DNA of 7,803 nucleotides from Candidatus Nanopelagicaceae bacterium (GTDB taxonomy: Bacteria; Actinomycetota; Actinomycetes; Nanopelagicales; Nanopelagicaceae), in contig CANLAY010000040.1 of NCBI GenBank assembly GCA_947488635.1, positions 1-7,803 on the forward strand, given 5' to 3'. The notes beneath the pieces are model-generated. The model had not been told where the DNA came from, ran no database searches, and saw only the letters and a list, made by a program, of their open reading frames with translations. A program made the position numbers and the translations under genes. Below are positions 1 through 5,162 of the stretch, one piece after another; position 1 is the first letter of the stretch, and every line of letters begins with the position of its first letter.

Positions 1-302
1 AAACTGCAGGGGTGCAATTTCATTTAGCTGCCGAGGTCGCAGTTGAGTCTGGCCGAGTTGTAATCAAGAGTTCGCTTAACGCGCCAGATCAATCAATTGA
101 TAATGTGCTTGCTGTGGTCGATTGCGGCCCGAGGCAGTCCAACGATGAGATTTATCAATCTATTCAAGTTCAAGATTCTGCTCGATTCCTTATTATTGGT
201 GATGCTCTATCACCTCGAACGGTGGCTGAAGCCACCTATGAAGGTAATGCTGCGGGAGCCTTTTTAGACTTAGATTTAGCACTTAGCGCCTTAGAAAATT
301 AG
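1..302 (+). CDS. Flavin/NAD(P)-dependent oxidoreductase, C-terminal end (5' truncated by window)
   Basis: Only the last 99 or so codons are present. The frame is already open at base 3, so the GTG at 12 is not the true start. The visible part carries the second half of a Rossmann-type nucleotide/FAD-binding domain. It has a strand ending in VDCGP, followed by the hallmark RFLIIGDALSPRTVAEATYE, in which the GD binds the FAD ribityl/phosphate in two-dinucleotide-binding flavoproteins. The arrangement 'IGDA..PR.+.EA..EG..AG' is typical of the C-terminal domain of 2,4-dienoyl-CoA reductase / trimethylamine-dehydrogenase-like members of the old yellow enzyme family, so that is the most likely identity. 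The FMN barrel and catalytic residues lie outside the window, so the substrate cannot be told. The gene ends 33 bases before an NTF2-like gene and is probably cotranscribed with it. Confidence 0.75.
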   Translation, partial: TAGVQFHLAAEVAVESGRVVIKSSLNAPDQSIDNVLAVVDCGPRQSNDEIYQSIQVQDSARFLIIGDALSPRTVAEATYEGNAAGAFLDLDLALSALEN

Positions 303-335
303 CCGAAAATCTAAATAGAAATGGAAGAGACATAA

Positions 336-704
336 ATGGATGCAGCAGCCTTGATCGATAAGTTCCTTCAATTAAGTGAGGATCGTAAATTAGATGAGGT
401 CGAGGCAATGATCGCGCCTGGGTGCAAGATTGAATTTCCGGGAGGTATTCGCTTTGCAAATATGAATGAAATGGTTGCAAACGCAAAGACTCGTTATTCC
501 TGGGTAAAGAAGCACCGCGATCGCTACTTTGTCGGCGTAAATGGCAATCAGCACACAGTTACCTCAATAGGAACTTTATATGGAGTAAATCTTGCTGGCG
601 AAGAGTTTGAAGGTATCCGATATGTAGATGTCTTTGTCATTGAAGATGGGTTGATAACAGAGCAGATGGTTTGGAATGACTTCTGTGAAAGTGGAGTTTT
701 ATAG
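336..704 (+). CDS. NTF2/SnoaL-like small protein
   Basis: The 122-aa length is typical of a single NTF2-like alpha+beta barrel. An N-terminal helix (residues 2-28, 'ALIDKFLQLSEDRKLDEVEAM') leads into a strand with CKIEFPGG. The C-terminal half is a run of strands: 62-70, 73-84, and 91-114 with FEGIRYVDVFVIEDGLITEQ. That last stretch matches the 'g.R..D.F.v.dGkI.e..vW.D' pattern shared by SnoaL and ketosteroid-isomerase-like proteins. Members act as cyclases, isomerases or dehydratases, or only bind small hydrophobic ligands, so fold membership does not fix the reaction. The ATG at 336 is chosen because GGAAGAGA (323-330) lies 5 bases upstream. The gene sits directly behind a flavoprotein, and the pair may act on the same small molecule; that is inference. 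Confidence 0.75.
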   Translation: MDAAALIDKFLQLSEDRKLDEVEAMIAPGCKIEFPGGIRFANMNEMVANAKTRYSWVKKHRDRYFVGVNGNQHTVTSIGTLYGVNLAGEEFEGIRYVDVFVIEDGLITEQMVWNDFCESGVL

Positions 705-779
705 CATCTTTAACTTTAACAAGTTGGGATGGAAATAGCCGATAGTTCAAGCGCTAAAAATGTCGAGGTAAATGGTGCT

Positions 780-815
780 CCTGGCGGAAAGTACTTGCAT
801 TGTCCAACCGCCTGG
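780..815 (+). repeat. Imperfect inverted repeat upstream of methyltransferase gene
   Basis: CCTGGCGG (780-787) pairs with CCGCCTGG (808-815): seven of eight positions are complementary, with one T/T mismatch. The 20-base loop contains the proposed -35 TTGCAT. The placement suits an operator or a transcript structure. No T-tract follows, so it is not an intrinsic terminator. Confidence 0.35.
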
Positions 816-823
816 TAGATACT
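795..823 (+). promoter_or_regulatory. Possible promoter for the methyltransferase operon
   Basis: TTGCAT (795-800) and GATACT (818-823) are separated by 17 bases and lie 36 bases before the methyltransferase start. TAGATA (816-821) is an alternative -10 with a shorter spacer. The match to the housekeeping consensus is moderate. The support is position: a 154-base gap separates this pair of genes from the upstream NTF2-like gene. Confidence 0.3.
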
Positions 824-858
824 AAATTACGGATGAGTCAAGATATAAGGAGCTGACG

Positions 859-1932
859 ATGCGTGACATTGATGAATTATTAACCTTAGATGAGAGATCT
901 AGTGCTCAATTTATCTTGGCATTGCGCAAACGTTGGGCAGATACGGTATATCCAGCATTTATCTCTGAAATTAACGCCTCTGGAATCAAAGTTTCTTCAC
1001 CGCAAGAAGGTGAAATCAAACTCAAGCAGATGAGTCTGTATCCATGGTTTAGCCACTTGGAAAGAATCGGACAGAAAATGATGTGGCGCTTGGGTAGCGA
1101 TGTTGTAATGCGCTGTAGCGATGAGCTATTGAATCAGTTAGAAAGCGCACCGCAGAGGGACAACGGCTCACTCCAACTCGATCCAAATTTAGAGTTACCA
1201 AAGTGGTACACCGATACAGATATCCATATGCAACCCGGTAGCTTCTTCTCAAATGACCTTTCGGGCTATGTTTATCAATTTGGAGCTCGCATGGTGATGC
1301 TCCGTGATAACGATGGCTTTAAGTTTCATAAATTATTTTCAACTACCGCACTTCCAGATTTGCCAGCAAAGCCGCGCGTAGTAGATATCGCATGTGGTTT
1401 TGGAAAGAGCACACAGCCACTAGTTTCGCGCTATCCAGATGCTGAAGTTATCGGTTTAGATCTAGCAGCACCTGGGCTTAAGTTGGCACACGCCGAAGCG
1501 CAGACAGAAGGCTTATCAATTCACTACAAACAACAAGATTGTAGGAATGTAGATCTACCCGATTCATCTGTTGATCTAGTAACTGGGACAATGATTCTGC
1601 ATGAAATGCCAGAGGATGCGATCGTAGAAACCGTAAAAGAGGCTTTTAGATTGCTTAAGCCAGGTGGAGTCATTCGTTTCTTAGAATTTCAACCAACCGG
1701 TGATCCGGTACGCGATGCCACAGTTTACGAACATGCAGAGCGCAATAATGAACCATACTTCCGCGCGCTCTTTGCTACTGATTTAATCAAACTTTGCAAA
1801 GAGTTGGGATTAAAGGATGCCAAATGGGTGGCATTTGATGAACGTGCAGAGGGCTTACGTCCAGAAGGATGGCCGCAAAGAAACGACTGGCACTTTCCTT
1901 GGTGCGTTCTTCAAGCAACAAAGGCAGCCTGA
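859..1932 (+). CDS. Class I SAM-dependent methyltransferase with extra N-terminal domain
   Basis: The C-terminal half (about residues 165-355) is a Rossmann-like methyltransferase. It has motif I VVDIACGFGKST (174-185), the acidic residue for the SAM ribose at D201 in VIGLDLA, the adenine-contacting region around QQDCRNVDLP (D227), motif IV-like VDLVTGTMILHEMP, and LLKPGG (265-270) before the next strand. It should transfer a methyl group from SAM to a small molecule in the cytoplasm; the acceptor is unknown. Residues 1-165 are a mainly helical region rich in Trp, Met and Phe that I do not recognise; they may form a substrate cap or a dimer surface. The 357-aa length is well above a bare domain of about 200-250 aa. 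AAGGAG (847-852) lies 6 bases before the ATG and fixes the start. The stop overlaps the next gene's start by one base, so the two are coupled. Confidence 0.85.
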   Translation: MRDIDELLTLDERSSAQFILALRKRWADTVYPAFISEINASGIKVSSPQEGEIKLKQMSLYPWFSHLERIGQKMMWRLGSDVVMRCSDELLNQLESAPQRDNGSLQLDPNLELPKWYTDTDIHMQPGSFFSNDLSGYVYQFGARMVMLRDNDGFKFHKLFSTTALPDLPAKPRVVDIACGFGKSTQPLVSRYPDAEVIGLDLAAPGLKLAHAEAQTEGLSIHYKQQDCRNVDLPDSSVDLVTGTMILHEMPEDAIVETVKEAFRLLKPGGVIRFLEFQPTGDPVRDATVYEHAERNNEPYFRALFATDLIKLCKELGLKDAKWVAFDERAEGLRPEGWPQRNDWHFPWCVLQATKAA

Positions 1933-2249
1933 TGAGTACCGAGTTTGATTTCTTTGAAAACCCTCAAGTCTCAAAGCTATTTGATTTAATCCTAGAACTT
2001 GGGGCGGATCTAAATGTGGCAAGCACTCGAGTACGCGCACTAGAGATGTTGCTTATTCGATCTGGGCAGATTAAATCGGGCGATTTAGATAATTTTCAGC
2101 CAAATACAGAGGAAGCCACGCGACTTGACCAGAATCGTGATGAATATATGGCGCGATTAATTCGAATCATTACAGAAATCGGACCTTCAGAGCACCCACT
2201 TCGCGAACAATGGGATGCTGCAATTGCAAAGCGTGGGCTAAAAAAGTAA
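1932..2249 (+). CDS. Conserved-looking small protein coupled to methyltransferase, function unknown
   Basis: The protein is 105 aa. The ATG at 1932 shares its A with the upstream TGA stop, which indicates translational coupling and is preferred over the longer reading from 1869 that would run 63 bases into the methyltransferase gene. No signal peptide or membrane segment is visible. It is predicted to be largely helical: residues 11-36 (LFDLILELGADLNVASTRV), then RVRALEMLLIRSGQI, a polar linker, and a charged helix ending GPSEHPLREQWDAAIAKR. The RVRALE.LLI..G.I stretch resembles the first helix of nitrile hydratase alpha subunits, but the Cys metal-binding motif of those enzymes is absent. 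The likeness is local and may be chance. The gene order suggests a partner or stability subunit for the methyltransferase; that is inference. Confidence 0.75.
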   Translation: MSTEFDFFENPQVSKLFDLILELGADLNVASTRVRALEMLLIRSGQIKSGDLDNFQPNTEEATRLDQNRDEYMARLIRIITEIGPSEHPLREQWDAAIAKRGLKK

Positions 2250-2255
2250 AACTAC

Positions 2256-2295
2256 GCTTATAATTTCACTTTCGAAGGTAATATATTTTATAAGC
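2256..2295 (+). repeat. 8-bp perfect inverted repeat in front of GH43 gene
   Basis: GCTTATAA (2256-2263) and TTATAAGC (2288-2295) are exact reverse complements separated by 24 bases. The left arm overlaps a perfect TATAAT (2259-2264). Two arms about three helical turns apart around the promoter of a sugar-hydrolase gene could be an operator for a dimeric repressor. No T-tract fits an intrinsic terminator for the upstream operon. Confidence 0.35.
2259..2264 (+). promoter_or_regulatory. Possible -10 box for the GH43 gene
   Basis: The hexamer TATAAT matches the consensus exactly and lies 53 bases before the GH43 start. No good -35 hexamer is found at the usual distance; 17-18 bases upstream reads GGCTAA/GGGCTA. 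Either the promoter depends on an activator or the match is chance in AT-rich sequence. Confidence 0.3.
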
Positions 2296-2317
2296 CTAAC
2301 CAAAGGATAATTACCTA

Positions 2318-3856
2318 ATGACTTTGGCAAATAATCCAATCTTGCCTGGCTTCTACCCAGATCCTTCAATAATTAGAGTTGCAGATGATTTTTACATTGT
2401 AAATTCAAGTTTTGAATACTTCCCAGCAATTCCGATTTGGCACTCTCGCGATCTAGTTAATTGGCGACAGATTGGAAATGCCATAGACCGTGCTGATCAA
2501 AACCTTGACCTATCTGATGTTGCGCCCTCTGGTGGTGTGCAAGCAGCAACTATTAGACACCATAATGGCGTTTTCTATATAACTTCTACTCGGATAAAGA
2601 GGCAATGGCCAGGCTCTGATTATCACTTTGTTCTAACTGCCACAGATATCAATGGGCCATGGAGTAAGTGTCACTTCATTGAAGATGCTTATGGAATAGA
2701 TAGTTCGCTTTTCTTTGATGGCGATAAAACTTATTTCTTAGCCAATAGAGAAAGTTCAAACCCTAGGTTTGAAAACGATGCTGAAATCTGGATTAGTGAA
2801 ATTGACTTAGATACTTTTGAATTAGTTGGTGAAAAGCACACTCTCTGGAATGGCACCGGCGGGATATTTCCCGAAGGCCCACGCATGTATAAACGCAATG
2901 GTTGGTATTACTTACTAATTGCCGAAGGCGGAACTCTGCATTTTCACACCACATCTATCGCGCGAAGTAAAAGCGTGACTGGCCCATTTGTTTCTAGCCA
3001 ACGGAATCCGATTCTTACTCATAAACATTTGGCTCGTGAATACCCGGTTCACAATGTTGGCCATGCCGATATGGTTGAACTTAAAGATGGTAGTTGGTGG
3101 GGCGTTGCACTGGCTTCACGCCCACGTGGTGGTTTCTACGACGGTGGAAATGTTAAGTGGTCATTCGGTGGCTATTACCGAAATCTAGGCCGCGAAACTT
3201 TCATCTTTCCTGTTACTTGGCCAGCTGATGACCAGAGCCCGCTATTTGCACCAGAGACTGGTCGCGTTGAAGATAGTTACGAAGTAACTGGTTTAGCAGA
3301 GTTTCGGCAAAGTGATGTAGCAGTTGATTTCACTGCCCAATCTTTAGCCATCAAGTGGGTAACTATTCGCAATGAAAAGCGGGATCACTTCAATTTAGTT
3401 GGTGAGAGCGCACTGGCTTTGGAGCTGCAGGATTCATTCGAGAAGACTTTCCTTGGCATTCGCCAAACTGCTTGGAATTTCAATTGCTCCGTGACTATTG
3501 ATTTAGCTGAGTTAAAGCAGGGCGATGTAGTTGGGTTAGCGGACTACATCAAAGAAGGCGCTTATCTTTCACTAGAGATTAAACGAACTGAGAACTTTGA
3601 AATAAGCGTACAAGCGGGTTCAGGTAAGCAGCCAACTGCTTCAATCTCAACTGATATTTCAAAACTGCGCATTGAATTAAATGGCGATGATCAGGATTAC
3701 AAATTTAGTATTCCTGAACTTGGTTTCTCACATACTCTCGATGGCCGCGAAATCTCCTGCGATCTGACTGATTCACATACCGGCGTAATGATTGCTTTAA
3801 TCGGTAAGAGCGAGAGTAAAACTAAAGTTCAATTCGAGAACTTCCAGATTTCTTAG
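2318..3856 (+). CDS. GH43 family beta-xylosidase / alpha-L-arabinofuranosidase
   Basis: The 512-aa protein opens with NPILPGFYPDPSI, the signature start of XynB-type GH43 enzymes. The three catalytic acids are in place: general base D15 (in YPDPS), pKa-tuning D128 (in GIDSSLFFD) and general acid E186 (in FPEGP). Other family landmarks are IWHSRDLVNW, NVGHADMVE (246-254) and LGRETF (about 290-295). Residues 1-310 form the five-bladed propeller; from about 320 to the end is the beta-sandwich domain usual in this group. It should release xylose or arabinose from short oligosaccharides by inversion. No signal peptide is present, so it acts in the cytoplasm on imported oligosaccharides. At 72-77 the sequence is GGVQAA where many relatives have GG(I/V)WAP, which may alter the +1 side. 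AAAGGA (2302-2307) lies 10 bases before the start. No transporter or isomerase gene adjoins it. Confidence 0.9.
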   Translation: MTLANNPILPGFYPDPSIIRVADDFYIVNSSFEYFPAIPIWHSRDLVNWRQIGNAIDRADQNLDLSDVAPSGGVQAATIRHHNGVFYITSTRIKRQWPGSDYHFVLTATDINGPWSKCHFIEDAYGIDSSLFFDGDKTYFLANRESSNPRFENDAEIWISEIDLDTFELVGEKHTLWNGTGGIFPEGPRMYKRNGWYYLLIAEGGTLHFHTTSIARSKSVTGPFVSSQRNPILTHKHLAREYPVHNVGHADMVELKDGSWWGVALASRPRGGFYDGGNVKWSFGGYYRNLGRETFIFPVTWPADDQSPLFAPETGRVEDSYEVTGLAEFRQSDVAVDFTAQSLAIKWVTIRNEKRDHFNLVGESALALELQDSFEKTFLGIRQTAWNFNCSVTIDLAELKQGDVVGLADYIKEGAYLSLEIKRTENFEISVQAGSGKQPTASISTDISKLRIELNGDDQDYKFSIPELGFSHTLDGREISCDLTDSHTGVMIALIGKSESKTKVQFENFQIS

Positions 3857-4029
3857 GCTCTCTTTAAAAACTTTTCTTGGGCTTCTCGAAAGTTCTTGAT
3901 TGTTAGATCTTGGCTAAATGTCAGACCATGCCAGCTGTCCGAGCCAGCACTCATTTCTCCACACGTTGGTGAACTCGCTAATGAAGCTGAGATATAAAAT
4001 GATGAATCATCTCTGGCGCGAATCGCCAC
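3853..4029 (-). CDS. Small protein (58 aa), function unknown, convergent with GH43 gene
   Basis: Reading the minus strand from a GTG at 4029 gives 58 aa ending with TAA at 3855-3853, which overlaps the GH43 stop by four bases tail to tail. The start is supported by AAAGG (4042-4038) 8 bases upstream. The protein starts AIRARDDSSFYISASLAS, continues through SPTCGEMSAGSDSWHGLTF, and ends in a charged helix, IKNFREAQEKFLKRA. The mix of residues reads like a real soluble protein, not antisense noise. It has one Cys, no signal peptide and no membrane segment. I do not recognise the family. The same frame is open upstream beyond an in-frame TGA (4047-4045), so it could instead be the tail of an older, longer gene. 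A possible minus-strand -10, TAGAAT (4105-4100), lies about 70 bases before the start. Confidence 0.5.
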   Translation of the reverse strand: MAIRARDDSSFYISASLASSPTCGEMSAGSDSWHGLTFSQDLTIKNFREAQEKFLKRA

Positions 4030-4037
4030 AAGTTCTG

Positions 4038-4042
4038 CCTTT
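4038..4042 (-). promoter_or_regulatory. Ribosome binding site deciding the start of the 58-aa minus-strand gene
   Basis: AAAGG on the minus strand is 8 bases before the GTG at 4029. It lies just downstream of the in-frame TGA at 4047-4045, so it supports a self-standing short gene over a broken longer one. Confidence 0.4.
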
Positions 4043-4165
4043 ATTCATAACGCCGCAGCGCTCAAAGCATCTAATGGTGGGCCAATAACTGCCACACAGA
4101 TTCTAAATTTCATTCCGAAAACCATTAAGCAATTTGTGTAAAACTCGTAATTGATACTTACATGT

Positions 4166-4201
4166 TCTAGGGCTATCCCCAAGCATTTGGGTAGCCCTAG
4201 A
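4166..4201 (+). repeat. Strong stem-loop / long palindrome upstream of response regulator
   Basis: TCTAGGGCTA (4166-4175) pairs perfectly with TAGCCCTAGA (4192-4201). After a 2-base bulge (TC), an inner CCCAA (4178-4182) pairs with TTGGG (4187-4191), closing a 4-base GCAT loop. That gives 15 base pairs in total. No T-run follows directly on either strand; TTTT comes only 16 bases later, so it is a poor rho-independent terminator. It ends 24 bases before the regulator's start, which places it around -25 to -60 if that gene is leaderless. That position suits an operator or activator site, or a structured element of a transcript passing through. Confidence 0.6.
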
Positions 4202-4214
4202 TAGGTATGTCGGC

Positions 4215-4220
4215 TACTTT
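4215..4220 (+). promoter_or_regulatory. Possible -10 box for leaderless transcription of the response regulator
   Basis: TACTTT fits the actinobacterial TAnnnT -10 pattern and ends 5 bases before the ATG at 4226. Transcription would therefore start at or next to the A of the start codon. The absence of a Shine-Dalgarno upstream of this ATG supports a leaderless mRNA. No clear -35 is visible; the region is occupied by the stem-loop. Confidence 0.35.
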
Positions 4221-4225
4221 TAAGC

Positions 4226-4894
4226 ATGACTTTCCGAGTGCTCGTAATTAACGATGACGCATTCGAACTTGCGACGGTAAGTGCAGCACTTCGCTTACAT
4301 ACTATAAATGTTATTGGTGAAGCTAATAATTTAGCAGTAGCCGAAAATCTCTTTCGATCTCTTCAACCTGAAGTATTAGTCATTGATATTCAATTCGATG
4401 GCCAAGAAGCAATCTCGCTAGTTAAGAAATTGCGAAAGTTGAATCCAACACTTGGAATTGTTATAACTACAGCTTGCCCAGATATTCGCTTACTAGGTAT
4501 CACGGCTAAAGATCTTCCAATTGGTTCTGTACTGATTTTAAAGAAATCAATTAGCAATTTGGAAATCATTGCTACTTCAATTCGTAAAGCAATGGAAGTT
4601 GCAGAAAGTAAGAGCCCGGCTGCTTGGGTAGATAGCCATGGTTCACCCCATGAGAATCCATTTACCTCTGTCTTAAGTTCCATGACTGATACCCAAATTG
4701 AAACCTTGCGACTGGTTGCTACTGGCTTAAGTAATGCTGAGATTGGTCGCGTTCGATTTGTTAGTGAGAAATCGGTTGAACAAATCGTTGCACGTATTGC
4801 CGGACACTTTGCGATTACGCCAGATCGCACCCGAAACCTGAGAGTTTTAATAGCTGGCCACTACTACAAGTGGATCGGCGCACCTAGACACTAG
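4226..4894 (+). CDS. NarL/LuxR-family response regulator (orphan)
   Basis: The 222-aa protein has the usual layout: receiver domain (about 1-120), linker (121-150), LuxR-type helix-turn-helix (about 151-210). In the receiver, the phosphoacceptor is D54 in LVIDIQFDG, T81/T82 in IVITTA fit the switch Thr, and K106 or K107 in LILKKS fits the conserved Lys. The acidic pocket reads N9-D10-D11, so the first of the two usual acidic residues aligns with Asn, which may weaken Mg2+ binding or phosphorylation. The HTH has LSNAEIGRVRFVSEKSVEQI, close to the consensus 'LSN.EIA..L..SE.TV'. It should bind DNA and control transcription. No histidine kinase gene is in the window. It has no Shine-Dalgarno and may be leaderless. 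It could control the muramidase downstream or the stem-loop region upstream; that is inference. Confidence 0.88.
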   Translation: MTFRVLVINDDAFELATVSAALRLHTINVIGEANNLAVAENLFRSLQPEVLVIDIQFDGQEAISLVKKLRKLNPTLGIVITTACPDIRLLGITAKDLPIGSVLILKKSISNLEIIATSIRKAMEVAESKSPAAWVDSHGSPHENPFTSVLSSMTDTQIETLRLVATGLSNAEIGRVRFVSEKSVEQIVARIAGHFAITPDRTRNLRVLIAGHYYKWIGAPRH

Positions 4895-4897
4895 AAT
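4892..4897 (+). promoter_or_regulatory. Possible -10 box for leaderless transcription of the DnaX-like gene
   Basis: TAGAAT overlaps the response regulator's stop codon and ends 7 bases before the ATG at 4905. There is no Shine-Dalgarno before that ATG. Together these suggest a second, internal start of transcription that makes a leaderless mRNA for the DnaX-like gene and muramidase. The -35 region is not recognisable. Confidence 0.35.
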
Positions 4898-4904
4898 CTC
4901 GGGC

Positions 4905-5162
4905 ATGGATCTCGCCCAGTTACGCCAAGAATGGAACTCAGTTCTAGATCAGCTCGAAAGTATTGATCGCATTGCTTGGATCTCTTTCTTTGATGCCCGG
5001 TTAGCCGAATTTGATGGCCAAACGCTGCACTTAGATTTCTCTGATAGTCGCAAATTTGGCTCGGCCCATGAATACTCAGAAATTCGTGATCGCCAAATCG
5101 CAACTCTTAAATCAGTAATCAAGCAGGTACTTGGTATCGAAATCGAAATTACTCTCCTATGA
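4905..5162 (+). CDS. Stand-alone small protein resembling the DnaX (tau) C-terminal domain
   Basis: This 85-aa protein follows the pattern of the C-terminal alpha/beta domain of actinobacterial DNA polymerase III gamma/tau. The order is W..VLD.L (residues 10-17), then RIAWISFFDARLAEFDGQTL and LHLDF, a helix that repositions charged residues, and LKSVIKQVLGIEIEI at the end. In DnaX this region is the tail of a protein of 500 or more residues that contacts the polymerase; here there is no ATPase module and no room for one. The match is from memory of the family pattern, so it is moderate evidence. The protein has no signal peptide. Its stop overlaps the muramidase start as ATGA, so the two are translationally coupled. 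It starts 10 bases after the response regulator stop without a Shine-Dalgarno. Its function is unknown. Confidence 0.8.
   Translation: MDLAQLRQEWNSVLDQLESIDRIAWISFFDARLAEFDGQTLHLDFSDSRKFGSAHEYSEIRDRQIATLKSVIKQVLGIEIEITLL

Larger units (their letters stand above)
4030..4225. other. Gene-poor spacer between the divergent small gene and the response regulator
   Basis: No convincing coding region is seen on either strand of these 196 bases. The minus strand has a 60-codon open stretch (4227-4045) that runs through the perfect stem-loop at 4166-4201 and has no ribosome site. The plus strand has only very short open stretches. The spacer must hold the promoters for both divergently transcribed neighbours, and it carries one strong stem-loop. 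Nothing tRNA-like was found. Confidence 0.6.

Noticed and set aside
712..725. AACTT-TAAC-AAGTT hairpin after the NTF2-like gene as a terminator
   Set aside because: A 5-bp AT-rich stem without a following T-run is too weak to be called a terminator.
1869..1931. Upstream extension of the 105-aa protein starting at ATG 1869
   Set aside because: It would overlap the methyltransferase by 64 bases and has no ribosome site; the TGATG coupling at 1932 is the simpler start.
729..2249. RiPP biosynthetic cluster (29-aa peptide, methyltransferase, nitrile-hydratase-like protein)
   Set aside because: The peptide lacks a ribosome site and a typical leader, no cyclodehydratase, radical-SAM, peptidase or exporter gene is present, and the nitrile-hydratase likeness is only local.
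4045..4047. Selenocysteine TGA joining the two parts of the minus-strand frame
   Set aside because: No redox-type motif surrounds the codon, and no SECIS-like hairpin was seen just after it; a Shine-Dalgarno directly downstream offers a simpler start.
4045..4227. 60-codon minus-strand open frame as a gene
   Set aside because: It runs through the perfect stem-loop, has no ribosome site, and its ATG lies over the start of the response regulator; only its last part could be a remnant linked to the 58-aa frame.
4390..4830. 146-codon open frame on the minus strand
   Set aside because: It lies fully inside the response regulator, whose receiver and HTH motifs are clear on the plus strand; the antisense protein has no recognisable motifs.
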